From positions 4,187,189-4,229,688 of the forward strand of contig CAJFCJ010000005.1 in the NCBI GenBank assembly GCA_904063045.1: a stretch of 42,500 nt of DNA, written 5' to 3'. Each line of letters starts with the position of its first letter. Within the stretch, counting starts at the first letter, position 1. Positions 1 to 13,937 of this stretch are shown here, one piece after another. Origin of the DNA: Dimorphilus gyrociliatus (Eukaryota; Annelida; Polychaeta; Dinophilidae). The notes under the pieces were generated by a model. It had not been told where the DNA came from. It saw only the letters and a program-made list of their open reading frames with translations, and searched no databases. The translations under genes were made by a program, and so were the position numbers.

Positions 1-1308
1 ACGGTTTTGGTGCATTCGGAATAGACGTTCTCCAGGCTATTTCCCAAATAATTAGACCAACAGCGTAGATGTCAATACGCTTAAATGCTTCATTCAAAGG
101 CGTTTTGATGGTACCCTGAAGAACTTCCGGCGACATATATCGCCTGGTGCCCACCTGTATGGCGTTTTCAAACGAGGCGTTGTTAAGACGAAGCGCCAAT
201 CCAAAATCAGCAATGCAAGGTGTCAGATCGCTTCTAAGTAACACGTTTTTCGACTTCATGTCGCGATGAGCAACAGCGGGTTTCAATTCATGATGCAAGT
301 AAACTAACCCAGAAGCTATTCCATGCCATATAGTTACAGATTCATTAAAACTGGGAGTGTGTTCTTTTAAATAGTCGTATAAAGAACCGAAAGGATAGAG
401 TTCAGTTACTAAACACAAGTCGCCGTCGGATTGTTTGCAGGCACCAATAAAGTGACAAATATGAGGATGAGGTAGTGAAGTTTTATAGAATGTCTTTTCA
501 TTTCTCCAAGATTCGTAATCATGGACTGGAAGCATTTTTACAGCCACGGTTTTCTTACCATTCATTTCAGCTCGATAAACTTTTCCATATCTTCCATGAG
601 CTATTATCTCAGATAATTTCAGATCGAAATCGTCGCATTCATCTTCATCGCATTCTGCATCATTAAACAATTCACATTGTTCGTGTTTGGCGGAAAGCAG
701 TCTCCTCAATTGGTGTTTACGCCACAAATAGTAGCACATTGCAATGACAAAAGTTAAGACGATAAGAGGTACAATGGCGCATAGAATAATTCTTAATATT
801 GCGTATTCTGCAATAGATTCTAGTCTCTCCGAAGGTACCGTTGTGCGTCTTTTAATTGAATCAATAAAATGGAGGCGACTATTACAATAGTCAGTAGTAC
901 AACAACAGGTCCCAAAATTTTTATCAGACTTTGAAGAACTGTAGGCAGTACAATTATTATCAAAAATACACTTTGTACCACTGTCCCATTGAAAGCAATT
1001 TTTAATTTGGATGACAGCTTCATCGCCAACCATTACGAAGCCAAGTATGCAATAATCGTGATTTTGAGGACATTCTTTCCTTGTTAGGGTTGTATTGCAA
1101 TTTTCTCCGTTATTACAGTAATTTTCGCAATGTAAAAGAGTACACACTAAAAATAAGATAGAATTTATTTAGAAATGAACAAACCGTAAACCAAGTGCAG
1201 TAAAAAAGGAATGATTAAACTGCTACAATGCGTCATTAAGCTAGAAATCTTTTACTCACCTTTAAAACAAAATATAAAGATAAAAACTGTTAAATTATAC
1301 TTGATCAT
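1..1308 (-). CDS. ACVR2: Activin/TGF-beta type II receptor kinase (3' partial)
   Basis: Single-pass receptor serine/threonine kinase that binds activin/BMP-type ligands and activates type I receptors. Exons 1260-1308 and 1-1146; the intron 1147-1259 closes in phase. The start codon opens a hydrophobic signal peptide (residues 1-16) alone on exon 1. Residues ~20-105 form a three-finger ligand-binding domain with the family's Cys spacing, ending CCCTTDYCN, with two N-glycosylation sequons. One membrane segment lies at ~132-157. The kinase domain follows directly, without the GS box of type I receptors, which marks it as type II. Visible motifs are AVKMLP (ATP lysine), HRDMKSKN (catalytic loop), DFGLAL and GTRRYMSPEV; the last resembles ACVR2 more than BMPR2. 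The frame is open for 398 codons and leaves the window in the C-lobe after LIIWEIAW. ACVR2 rather than another type II receptor is likely, not proven. Confidence 0.9.
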
Positions 1309-1962
1309 TTTAAAATATATATAATTCGAACGTTGTAGAGTATTCCCTCCAAAGAATCATTTGTTTTGTAAACAACAAAACACTTACTACGAAAATGGCG
1401 TACTATGTAGGCGGACTGCCCGTATGTTGGCGCATTCTGCAGATGGCGCTAAATTTAAATATATTGATTGAGTGCTTAGCTTATTTCTCTTATATCCCAA
1501 ACACTTTTCTTTTGTTTCTTGCTTATTCAATTCAATTAAAAGATAAGTTTAACTCGTAAAATGCACATTGTAAATAGAGCACAATCGCAATGATTGAGCA
1601 ATATATTTATTCATCACATATATTAGCACTTGATTTGCCTCTGTTCTAACCTTTCTTTTTTTCTTCAAGTGCCCTTCTTTTTTTTGGTTTTTCTACAGAT
1701 TTTTTTTAACCGTTCAATGTGAAAAAAAATCAACAAAATACGAAGTCGAAAATATAGATATGAACACTAAAGAAAAATCCCATTTGCAAATTGCAATACA
1801 AACATTCTTAAGCTCGTCATTCAAGTGACGTTTCTAAGTTATCCAGAGAATATGTATCAGCTATTTACAAACGCATAATTCTCACCCCAAAAATTAACAC
1901 AAAAATATATATCATATATACAAGGAAAAACTTAATTTGAACAAAATATATGAAAAAATATT
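1309..1962. other. Intergenic: RBM26 3' flank and ACVR2 promoter region
   Basis: AT-rich spacer between two same-strand genes. It holds two ATGGCG cores at 1395-1400 and 1443-1448, 87 and 135 bp upstream of the receptor start. AATAAA on the minus strand at 1606-1611 is a possible distant poly(A) signal for the RBM26 transcript. No coding potential is seen. Confidence 0.6.
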
Positions 1963-4900
1963 CTATCTTCTCCAAGACCTATCCTCGTCTTCGTCCTCTT
2001 CGTCTTGGAGTAAATGTGCTGCGATAGCGCTCGCTTCTTCCTGAGAAACATTGACATTTCCTGTCGGACTTTTCAGCGCATTCGAATTTTCACTTGTTAC
2101 AGGAGGGGGAGGAGCAACAGCTTCTTCAGCCAATTGAACCCAATTAAATGAAACAGACGTGCCGGTACTTAGCATTTGGGAAGCACTTTTAATTGCCTTT
2201 TCCGCTTCAGTTCGGGTGTTAAACTCAACAATAAATTCATTGCAATCTTCAGAATCCTCTATGTGCTGTACTTTCGCGCAATGCTGTTATGATTATATAG
2301 TAGATTGTTAAAAGGAGAATGCAAACAAAATTTCCCCCTACTTTCTCTATCCTTGCACCCCCCGCCATAAAAAAAGAGTCTGTAAAAACAACAAAAACAA
2401 AATACCTGGATAATTTTCAGTACTTTTTGCTTCTCGTGTTTCTCTCTACAACCAACTACCTGAACTCGTTTTGTTCGCTTATCTAAGGACCTTGTTGCTA
2501 CAGATGGTGTTGCCAACCCCAAAGCTGCTGCCTAAAATAATTATCAGTTATTTTTAGTAAGTTCTGCCTCGATTAAATGATATCAATTTACCAACCTGAG
2601 ACTTCAATTGTGCAAGTCTAATTCGTAAGGCATTCCTATCATCCAGTTCAGTTGTTTCTGCTTCCACTTCGTGCAACGCTTTTGATTTACTAGCATAAAT
2701 AAGATCCAACTCTGTATCAAGTAATTTCCTTTTGGCATCCAACGGAGAGGATAAAACAGGAGTAGTTAGTAATTTTGGTTTTTTCGACCCATTTGCCTCG
2801 CTAACCACAATGTTTATTGGCGGCGGTCGTTTCTTATTTGAGGAATTTTTTTCGCTTTCCGCAGCTTTCTTTTTCGCGTCAATACCCTTTTCCAACTCTT
2901 CAGTCATTTTCGATATAGTTGACTGCAGCTGTTTAACCGTCTTTATAAGCTCATTCTTCTCTTCACCCTTTGGTGAACCGTCAATTTTTTGTAAAATCTT
3001 TTTTTGTTCTTGAATAAGCGACTCAATTAATGACCGTTTCTTCTTCTCGAAATCTAAAGATTTTTTCATCATTTCTTTCTGTTGCTGCTTAAGCATTTTG
3101 GTGGTAGGTTTCCTAATCAGGGTTCTTTTCGTCATTACAGCAGGTGTAACTGAATCTTGTTTATTGGACTTCTCCTCTTTAGTATCGTCGTTACTAGTAT
3201 CTTCGTGCTTGTTCTCTACATCTTGATTATCAGATTTCTGCTTTCTATCAGCATCTTGAGGTAAAACAACTTTTGGAAAATCCTCTTTTTCTTGATCAGG
3301 AAGTGGACCAAGGCGATCTCTAACAGAACCTTTACCATTTCCCCCACCAACACCTCCTGCGTATTGAACGATAGAATTGTGCCAGAACACTTTAATAAAT
3401 CTATTATTTAAGACAGGCATTGGCGATTTATATGCAGCTTCTGCCTGATCTCTAGTTCGAAAAGTAATAACAGCTGCAGATGGGTCATTTTCGTAGCAAA
3501 CTTGAAGATTTTTAATTATACCAAATCTTGAAAAATGTTGGTTAAGTTTTAAAATATTATTTAAGTGAGCTGGTATTTTTCTAACTTCCAGAGAGGTTGA
3601 CTGTTTTTGGTTTTCACCTAGTATCCGATTTCCCATTTTTCCTTCAGTGGGAATGTTGACTAAATTCGACTGATGCATTTTTTTAGGACTATTTTCATTG
3701 AAGGCTCGTAGGAAAGGGCGTGTATTATATGGGGGATGTTGTGATGGATCGAACATATTCGGAGCACCAAAGTGAGGTCCGATAGGAGGAGGGTGAGGAA
3801 ACGATTGTGGAAGTATAGGAGGCGGAACAGGATGAGGAGGCGGTGGAGCCGCTGGCCTTTGTCCTTGGTAGCCCAAAACGCTAGTTAAGTTAACATCATC
3901 AACAACAACTGGATCGAATCCGTGATCGTAAGGACATTGATCTCCTCTAACACAAAACCCTTTTTCATCATAGTCCCTGCATCGATTTCTCTTTGAGTTT
4001 TTTCCTTCTACAGGCAGTGGATCAGGTCGGGGTGTTGAACTACGGGAATTTTTACCGGATGACCGAGCTCTCCGCCTAGGTGAACTGCCTAAACTTGATG
4101 ATATTGAAGCAGGGCTCTTGCTGAGAGATCGTGAGCGAGTACGGCGTAGTGGCGATCGGGAATGTGACCTACGGGGTGAAAAGCTTCTTTTTTTGTTTCC
4201 ATATCTATTGCTTCTGCCAAGACGATTTGCAAATCTATTAGGAGGAGACCAACGTATCGGTGACCGTCTATAGCGTGGTTGACGATTGTAGTCGGGGTGT
4301 CTTCCTGGCCTTGATCGTCTATCGTCCTCTCGAGGTCGATCGGTGGGTTTTCTATCATCCCGTTCATCATATCTCCTTCTAAAATTAGTAAAATAGAAAT
4401 TATACAATCAAAATAAACAAGTTTATATAGAAAACTGTTAAATTTACCCTAAACGATCTTTCGCTGAGGGCCTTTTCGATGATTGGTTTTTGTCCAATGC
4501 ACGTGCTCCACGATCATGTCCTTCGATCTATTAAAATGATAAATTAATGTAATTAAATAGAATGCAATATAATACAAATTATTTACAGTTTTTCCGTGTC
4601 TATCTTTGGGTAATTCTGGTACATATTCTTCTGCATTTACAACCGATCTGCTATCTACAATATTTGCTTTTATTGTACCATCTTCTTCATTATTATCAAT
4701 ATAAGTTTTATTTTCCAGAACATCAAATAACTTGTCTACAAATTGAGTTGTGGCTGATAAGTTAAAAAAAAAGAAAGAAAAACAATATTAATACTGCTCA
4801 AAATAGGAGACTGGCAATAACATTGTATTTGAAATTTACCATCGTTCAAAAACACTTCCAATTGTTCCTGGCACGAATTTCTTAATTCACTAGTTGGTTT

Positions 4901-5098
4901 ATCCTTTTTGATTAGAGCCACTACATATTTCGCTAATGCAGACGGTTCACCGTCAACTCTATTTAAACAAATATAATGTTCTACACTTTAGTCTGAATAG
5001 ATTAAACGCTTTTGGTATTGAAAATCGGCTACTTACATCGGCTTCAATGCTTTTATTAACCATTCTCTGAGAGATCCGTAATCATGAGTAGAAGTCAT
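1963..5098 (-). CDS. RBM26: RNA-binding protein 26/27 family (CCCH finger plus RRMs)
   Basis: Nuclear RNA-binding protein of the RBM26/RBM27 family (Drosophila swm), linked in other animals to nuclear poly(A) RNA surveillance and export. Seven exons: 5037-5098, 4840-4958, 4587-4753, 4448-4527, 2596-4378, 2406-2531 and 1963-2283, giving 885 aa; the exon 2 acceptor could lie 2 bp further in. Residues 1-80 form the PWI-like N-terminal domain (PSALAKY-like segment reads EPSALAKYVVALIKKDKP). An RS/arginine-rich stretch precedes a CCCH finger, C276-x8-C285-x5-C291-x3-H295. A proline-rich region leads to RRM1 (~404-476), then a Lys/Glu-rich coiled coil (~560-650), and a second RRM split over the last two exons. 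The C-terminus is acidic and ends DEDRSWRR, a tail typical of the family. Slightly shorter than the vertebrate proteins (~1000 aa). Confidence 0.93.
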
Positions 5099-5895
5099 AT
5101 TTTTCAATTGCGTTCGTGTAACGCTACAATACTAGACAACGGAATACCGAATGGCGATATATTCTTTAAGCGATATTCCTTAATATCGATATCGACGATT
5201 TATCCTATTTCCTGTGAGGACAATGCGCATGCGTATTAGTGGACATTACAATTTTCGCCCATCAGAACACTATTCTGTTTTTAGGCCTTGACGATTTAGT
5301 TCAGTTATATTTGAATTCAGGATTATAATTGGTTTTATTCATTTATAATAACCAAAATGGATATGACGTTTGCATAAGTGGTGAGCTTAAAACTTAAAAT
5401 GCATCAATTGCACTTTAATATCTTTCAAATTCTCTTCGCTTTGTTCTACTTTCCTCTTCAATAATTCTTTTCCAAATTCTCACCACTTAATAAGCCTAAC
5501 TAGTGTTTTATAAGGTTTTTATTTCAAACTTACTTAAATTTTATGATTGCAACATTTACATTTGCTGGAATTAATTCTATTTGTTTATAAAACTTGATCA
5601 AATTCAAAATTTGGACAATTTTTAAGATGGAATAAAACAAAATGTCTTACACTATCATTTACCACGAACGGCCAGAAATGATATTTGTAGTAAAAGATTA
5701 AGTGTATTCGAATCGAAAATAGTGCCCTGTTTATTTGCAAGATTATGAAAAGTGTGATTAAATGTTCTGCCTTCTTTTTGAAAGTATCGCATTCGACTGC
5801 GAATACAATACCACTCTAAATTTCTGACACAGTGTATTGTTGTCCTATTTTTCACCTGGCTCAATAATTCGCACACAAATTTTATTTTCAAATTC
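5099..5895. promoter_or_regulatory. Divergent promoter region RBM26 / PHF20-like
   Basis: About 800 bp between two divergent genes. Just upstream of RBM26 it contains an ATGGCG core (5151-5156) and the octamer TATCGATA (5184-5191), identical to the Drosophila DRE bound by DREF at housekeeping promoters. Whether DREF acts in this organism is unknown. The PHF20-proximal half shows no TATA box or ATGGCG core. No gene was found in it. Confidence 0.45.
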
Positions 5896-7415
5896 ATGCC
5901 ACAGAGAGGAAAGATCGCATTCGCAGTTGGTGGAAAAGTTGAAGTATTCGACAACAATAAGTGGTATACGGCCAAAATTGTAGCTGTTAACTCGGGGGAG
6001 GAAAAGATACTGGTGCATTTTGAAGGTTGGAACGAACGTTATGATAGTTGGTATGATATGGATAGCGACGAAATAAGATCGAGTAAATCGGAAAAATCTT
6101 CTGAAAAAAAACAAACCGATAAAAAATCTATAGAGTTTAAAGTTGGTGATTATGTCTTAGCTAAATGGATAGATTGCAGACGATATCCGGCTAAAATACA
6201 ACAAGTAAACAATGATGGAACTTACCAAGTGCTTTTCGATGATGGTGTTAATATGACAGTCCAGGGAATAAATGTAAAAGCAATGGATTCAACCATGAGG
6301 AAACAATATGCTCGAAAGATCCCAACTAAGTCAAAGAGAAACGGGAAAACTATTTATAAGTGCCCTGAATGCTCCAAAGCTTTCCGTAAACAAGCTCTAG
6401 TTGATTCCCACATTAAGCATATTCACTCATCACAACAAACGATCGATAGATCAGCCAAGCAAGACTTAGGTAGTCCTGATCAAAAGAAAAGGAAAACAAA
6501 TTTAAGTACCTGTTCCGAACTATCAGTTGGCAATGATGAAATAGCTAAGAGTGAGGAGCAAAGCGATGAAGATGACTATGAAGAAGAGGTTGTAAATTGT
6601 GCTTGTATGGATAATGAAGAAAATGGATTGATAATACAATGTGAAAGTTGTTTTTGTTGGCAACATACGGTTTGTAAAGATAAAAAAAGATTTATTTATG
6701 ATCATTCCATTACAATTACAGAAAATAATCTTAATTCTTAATACAGGCTTGCTTAGGATATCAAGATATCCCTACTACTTACTATTGCTACGTTTGCCTA
6801 AATTGTCCACGGGTTAGAGAATCGCAACGATACGCTTACGACCAAGAATGGTTGAAGAAAGGACATTTCCCATCTTTAACAACCCCTAGTAAAGTTGCAG
6901 CTGCCCTACGTGCTTCAACAAATGAAATATCAGCAAATTTAATCAATATTGGAAATGCCATAACAGCAACAGACAGACAATGGTGCTCTTTACTAAAGAG
7001 AAAACTGAAAAAACCAGAAGAGAATATAGACAAATCAAAAGAAACTCCAAATGAAGAAAATCAAACTATAAACGATACAAAAAATGATACTTTACCAGTA
7101 AATGGTATTGTCGAAGGAGAAAAAGACAACGAAGAACAAACTGAACAAGAGGCTAATGAAGAAGTTTGCGATGAGAATAGGGATAAAATAATTAAGGAAT
7201 TACAGAAAAATTGTGATTTACTAGATAATCAGCTCACGGAATTAGATAGTAGATTGGCTGTTATTGAGAAAGCTAGCGCTTCCAACAACAAATTTAACGT
7301 ATTAAATTCATCAACAGATTCTTCTAGCTTAGTAAAACTGTTACAAAAGCACGTTGTAGACTTACGAATTTTAAAAAAATTGTCAGCAATTTGCTCTGGA
7401 GGTAAATTGTCTTAA
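5896..7415 (+). CDS. PHF20: PHF20/PHF20L1-like chromatin reader (Tudor-Tudor-C2H2-PHD)
   Basis: Chromatin reader of the PHF20 family (Drosophila MBD-R2), a subunit of the MOF/NSL histone H4 acetyltransferase complex in other animals. Exons 5896-6669 and 6747-7415 encode 480 aa. The donor is the first GT after WQHT; this is the only choice I found that restores the PHD finger. Tudor 1 spans ~8-62 (HFEGWNERYDSWYD), Tudor 2 ~80-135 (VLAKWIDCRRYPAKI). A C2H2 finger uses C156, C159, H172 and H177. The PHD finger is complete across the junction: C235, C237, C249, C252, H257, C260, C272, C275. The C-terminal half is acidic and Lys-rich and ends in a coiled coil. Total length is about half that of vertebrate PHF20, and I see no AT-hook. 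It converges with the zinc transporter, 122 bp apart. Confidence 0.9.
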
Positions 7416-7537
7416 TGCGGAAAGTACTTATCTGCTTACTCTATCTATATTTATGTATATATTTATATATATATATATATATAATCAACTATAATTTTTT
7501 ATGCATTATTTCAAAGTAATGATGTGTAAAATTGTCT

Positions 7538-9514
7538 TTAATCTTTGGGGTCTTGGCATTGTTCACAAGTTCCCATTTCCTCAACATATTCTTCGATTTG
7601 GATAGTGCATTCATGCATATTATATCGTTCTTTGAGCATTTTTCCAGCTTTATATAAAACTTTTTGCGCATTTATGCCTTTATCTGTAGATATAAATAGT
7701 GAATTGAAAATCAGATACAAAAAAAGCCTAACATTAATACAATTTTTCTTTAAACTATTAATAATAAAGCAAAAATGTATATCTACTCTATGTTTATGTT
7801 TCAGCGGTTTAGATACGTTATAGAATAATTAAATTTCTTTTCAATTAAGCTATTACCTAATGCCAGGTGGACAGATACGGCAGTTTTATTCATAGTCAAG
7901 GACCATATTCTCATGTTGTGCAGCTCACGAACTCCTTCAATTTCGCACAGACTTCTTTTAACATCATTAAAATCTATCCCATGAGGCATACCCTCCATTA
8001 AGACATTGAGGGTATCACGTAATATAGTTATTGTTGTAATAAGAACCAGAATAGAAAAAAAAAATGTACAAATTGGATCAGCAATTTTCCATTCAGGCTA
8101 AAAGAGAAAAGACGTATAGAGGTTGTTAAGCTAATTACTGAAGTAAGAGCGGTTATATACCTTATAGTAAATGATAAATGCTGCAATAAGAATGCCAATA
8201 CTTTGAATGAAGTCACCAACGACGTGAATGAAGGCAGCTCTAACATTTATATTTTCTTTCTGGTAGGTATTACTACCTGAATCTGATGCTTCTAACGTAA
8301 CAATATGTCGGTTTTCTGCGCCCTCTCCTGCTTCGGATAAAAGAGGAATCTTAGAAGCTGTCTCTGAATTATTTTTTTGTGCACTCTTTTTGATGAGCCC
8401 TCCATGACTATGACCGTGATGAGAATGTCCATGGCTGGCGTCGTGTAAAGAACATCCCATTCTGTAAAAAACAACGATCCCAAGGGATTGTAAGTTAGGG
8501 ATAAAGGAATATATAATAATATATCTTATAGATGTAATTTAAAGTTATTTAGTATTACTACTTACATAATATTAAAAAATACTCCTAAACCTGACGTTAT
8601 AAGCATCACATTAGCATCTATCTCATAATCTCCAGACATTACTCTTTGGACTGCCATATACACTAGAATGCCAGTAACTACCCAAATTAACAATACTGAT
8701 ATCAAAGCTCCCATTACCTCAGCTCTATACCAACCAAAACTCATTTTTTTCGTAGCTGGTCTAGATGCCATGAATATTGCTACAATAGATATCATAAAAC
8801 TAGCAAAATCTGTAAGCAAATGAGCAGCATCTGTAGCAACTGCTAAACTGTTCGCTAATATTCCTCCGATAATTTCACATAGCATAAATATAAGACAAAG
8901 TATACTAGCTATAATCAGTTTCTTTCTTGCCTTTTTATCTAACAACTTTCCATTATTATTATCGTTATGACAGTGAGTACCATTTTCTGCATTGTGCGAA
9001 TTCGTTGTAAAGTTTCTTGTAACGCTGCCGTAATTTTCAGAGCTGTTTAAAAAAGATAATTACTGCACACGGTCTTTGACATGTTCGTCTGCATTTGCCA
9101 ATATCACCTAAATTCTACAGATTCAGCTGAATCTGTAACATGTGGCATCACCGTTCAATCTACGATATCAAATATATTAAGTTGGTTCCTTTAACCTTCA
9201 AGATACAATAGGTAACCCAGTTCAATATTTTATATTTAACTGACAATAAATATAAAAATTCAGGTATAGAACTTTTGCAATTTGCGACTGGGCAACCTGT
9301 TACATACCTCGATACTTTGGCATAAACAGAGTGATAAATTATGTAAATAGTTCATTTTAGGTGAAATACTTTATTTTAGTGAGATAAACATATGACTATT
9401 TCTCACACTGTACCTCCTTGTGTAGAGCAAACGATCATTTTCTCCGTCACTATTCCTGGTCGTACTTGATTGTGTATTCGTTTCCGAAAATGAGACGTCC
9501 GGGACTGATGACAT
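7538..9514 (-). CDS. SLC30A2: Zinc transporter, SLC30/ZnT2-3-4-8 type
   Basis: Cation diffusion facilitator that exports Zn2+ from cytosol into vesicles or out of the cell by proton exchange. Five exons: 9414-9514, 8566-9042, 8161-8461, 7857-8097 and 7538-7683, giving 421 aa. Six membrane segments are expected. The transport site is the paired HxxxD of TM2 (H108, D112) and TM5 (H272, D276). The loop after TM4 is His-rich (HDASHGHSHHGHSHGG), as in ZnT rather than bacterial homologues. An N-terminal HCH (residues 57-59) and a C-terminal CEQC are both typical of the ZnT2/3/4/8 branch, where they bind regulatory zinc. The C-terminal cytosolic domain (~305-421) is complete. Which vertebrate paralogue it matches cannot be told, because the branch expanded in vertebrates. 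Confidence 0.93.
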
Positions 9515-10662
9515 ATTAAATAATTACTACAAGTCACGCTTTGGCTCCTTGGTCAAAGGTAAAACTGAAACAAAGGGACGTGTGAATTTTAGAGCAGTGT
9601 GATTTTTTTGCACAAAGAACGTTTAGTTTTTTTTATTATCATTATATAAATTATAAGTGCCTTTTTTAATCCGTTGCACTAAATCATCAGCGCAAATTTA
9701 ATCAACTAATTCAACTATCTCAGCTACACAATTACCTATAAGTTTCAATGAATTTTTGCAATCATTCGACTCTTTCACTGTTAGGTTCTGCTATTTTCTA
9801 CGCATATATTGAGTATTTCTTCTCTACAATACGATATGTCAGTAAAGTTAATTGTATTCCGAGACACATACGCTATATACTCTGATTGTCTTAAGTACTT
9901 GAATATATCAATTACAAACTATTCTGTCCCTAATCAAACTTAATGTTACAGATACCTCTCTTTTGTTTGTAAAGAAATATTTCTATAAATTTCTCTTTTT
10001 CCGCTTTGAAAAATAACTCTTAGAATATTATAACAATGAATATTATAACAATAAATTCAATATTGAATCAATATTACAATCAGTTTTAATATACTATGTA
10101 AAAATGAAATGTTGGTGATCTAATTTTTCTTTTAGCCCATTTTATATTGTTAAGATACATTTGTTGATAGTATTGTAACTTTATGATAAAAGAAAACTGG
10201 ATACTGTTCAACATCAAATTTTAACAGTCATGCCACGTGAACATTTTGGCGCTTTTCCGCCATTAAATACAGTTAAATTGTTGTCTGGTTTTTGCTACAT
10301 AACTATTTATTATCGCTCATACAATTTTCCGATTAAATTACAAATATCACTTAAAAAAATTATTGCTATTTTCTTTTTGTATATAAATTGAGCTATTTCT
10401 ACTGAACCCTTACTGAAAATGTTATAAAATATATATTATGTATTTGATAAAATAATTCTGATTTTTAAATCCTTGTATAGATGGCGTTGACTGTAAATTT
10501 CCATGGCAATATGCTAATTTTTGGCTGTGCATATAAAAGCGAGGCCGTCCATTTTCACTTCACCTTCTTGTCAGTAAACCACGGTGGTTGTTTGACAGGG
10601 TATTTTACATCGTTTTCAACGTTCAACTCGTTTTAAAAACCTTCAAAAACAAACTTATAATC
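9515..10662. other. Divergent intergenic region, zinc transporter / alpha-tubulin
   Basis: AT-rich, about 1.15 kb between divergent starts. CGCCAT lies at 10258-10263 and ATGGCG at 10481-10486; the latter is ~50 bp upstream of the tubulin TATA box. No ORF or RNA gene is recognised. Confidence 0.5.
10532..10539 (+). promoter_or_regulatory. TATA box of alpha-tubulin
   Basis: TATAAAAG, followed by a GC-richer segment and a short leader. Transcription would be expected to start about 30 bp downstream, around 10562-10570, leaving a ~95 nt 5' UTR before the start codon at 10663. It is the cleanest TATA promoter in the window, as expected for a highly expressed gene. Confidence 0.7.
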
Positions 10663-12369
<1,707 letters not shown>

Positions 12370-12851
12370 ACGCCCGTTTGAGTTTAATTATTTCACCGTC
12401 AAAATGTAATCGAATACAGCATGATGATAAAAAAATTTTAAATTACCGATTTGTTAATTATTTAACGAAAGAAAATCGAAATTTGTTTTAGCGCAGTACT
12501 GTTTATTTAATTATGAAAAAAAACAAAATGGTAGCTAGGAGAATATATAAACAAAAAAAAGCATACAAATTCTGCCTGGCGAAAGGGGTTGATTAATTAA
12601 CTTGATAAATATCCTTTAGGGTTTTTTTTATGTAAACTACAGCGTGTTGTTTAGACGTATTTGATTACTATGTTTTCAAAACGAAGGTAATCACTCTTCC
12701 TTCTATTAGATATTATTTAAAGAGTGTCTAAAAATACTGAAATTTGCAAATCCAGTTGGTTTTGGGCGAAGTCCAATTCGGCCAGCTTTAATTTATCATC
12801 TTTATCTAACAAAGCTAACGTAGAAGAGCAATCAGCAAAGGTTAAATGCTA
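12370..12851. other. Convergent 3' flanks, alpha-tubulin / FADS6
   Basis: AT-rich spacer between convergent genes. I found no AATAAA close to either stop codon on its coding strand. Nothing else is recognised. Confidence 0.5.
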
Positions 12852-13937
12852 TCACTGAATTCCAATAAAGTGAGTAATAGGAGGGGCATCTTTCATAAGT
12901 CGCTGGTAATCTTGCATAAATGCGAAAAATCTCTCTGAATAGTCACTTTCGTGATAGGGTAAATTATTCTCTTTCATATACTCCTTTACTAAGGGCTTTA
13001 TGCGAAAGCACATTGAATCGGAGAGCTTGGGAAAGAGGTGATGCTCCACATGACAGTCGATTAGTGCCGGTCCGAATACTAGGTCTAATATAAGATTTTT
13101 GCGAAGATTTAGAACACCCGTAGACATCTGATAAACTCTTGGAGGCCTTGCCTCATTAGAGTACATAGGAAGGCCTATATGCTGGAATATGTTGATATGT
13201 ATATAGGGAACAGTAAATACGCTTTTGCTGGCGAATATCAAGAATAAGCAAGCCGCAATGCTGTAGCCAAAATAGTATAGAGGAAGGAAATGAGCAACCA
13301 AGCCTAGGGTTGACCATAATAGATACTGGAGGACATAGCCAAACTTTCTCTCAACTATTAACCCGACCAAACCGAATACTGGTGTAAGAACTGGCAGTAG
13401 AAATGGAGCAAAAAGCATATATACAATTTTTGGCAGAGCTGGCACTTTCCATATACTTGAATCTCCCAAATCTATGATATTGGTGTGGGGATGATGCAAC
13501 ACGATATGAGCGTCGTAGACGAGACATGTTGGAAAATTGCCAAAGAATTGTACCAGAATATCGGCCAATAGTTTGTTAATTGACTTGCTTTGGGTGAGAG
13601 CTCCGTGGACGGCTAAATGACCAAATCTCTGCGATAGTCCGGCATAGGCGAACCCTCCTATCAGAGTTCCACCAATAATATTAACCAAATTCGAAGAGCA
13701 TTGCATATAAATACAAGTTGGAAAGAGTAATAGCATAATTCCAATCATCTGCCATTCTCTTCCGTAGCGTTCATACCAAGACGCTGACCGTACTACCTTT
13801 TGAACCTTGTCGTTAAGCAAGGAAAAAGACGGCAAGGTTTTGACATTTACTCGATCATATACAATCTTATTCTTTGTTTTCTCGTCAACATCTCCATTGG
13901 ATTTTTCACCTTTTTCTTTATTTCTAAAATACACCAT
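12852..13937 (-). CDS. FADS6: Fatty acid desaturase 6 (FADS6)
   Basis: Membrane-bound, di-iron fatty acid desaturase of the FADS6 family, predicted to act in the ER; its substrate is unknown even in vertebrates. It is a single open frame of 361 codons, uninterrupted by introns. The histidine boxes are H107-LAV-H111, H144-IVL-HHPH (144-151) and H296-VE-HH (296-300), with further conserved histidines at 247 and 253 (HINIFQH). Several hydrophobic segments are present. Segments diagnostic of FADS6 rather than FADS1/2 include LGDSSIWKVP, GLPMYS with RVYQMSTGVLNL, CHVEHHLFPKLSDSMC and the C-terminal APPITHFIG. There is no N-terminal cytochrome b5 domain. An ATGGCG core (14066-14071) lies 129 bp upstream of the start. 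The lack of introns is unusual beside its neighbours; a retrocopy is possible but nothing looks degraded. Confidence 0.93.
   Translation of the reverse strand: MVYFRNKEKGEKSNGDVDEKTKNKIVYDRVNVKTLPSFSLLNDKVQKVVRSASWYERYGREWQMIGIMLLLFPTCIYMQCSSNLVNIIGGTLIGGFAYAGLSQRFGHLAVHGALTQSKSINKLLADILVQFFGNFPTCLVYDAHIVLHHPHTNIIDLGDSSIWKVPALPKIVYMLFAPFLLPVLTPVFGLVGLIVERKFGYVLQYLLWSTLGLVAHFLPLYYFGYSIAACLFLIFASKSVFTVPYIHINIFQHIGLPMYSNEARPPRVYQMSTGVLNLRKNLILDLVFGPALIDCHVEHHLFPKLSDSMCFRIKPLVKEYMKENNLPYHESDYSERFFAFMQDYQRLMKDAPPITHFIGIQ

Noticed and set aside
820-1029. 69-codon hydrophobic minus-strand frame
   Set aside because: It is an out-of-frame shadow of the activin receptor ectodomain.
5184-5191. DREF-type housekeeping promoter code as a general rule
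   Set aside because: TATCGATA was noticed only once, upstream of RBM26, so no general claim is made.
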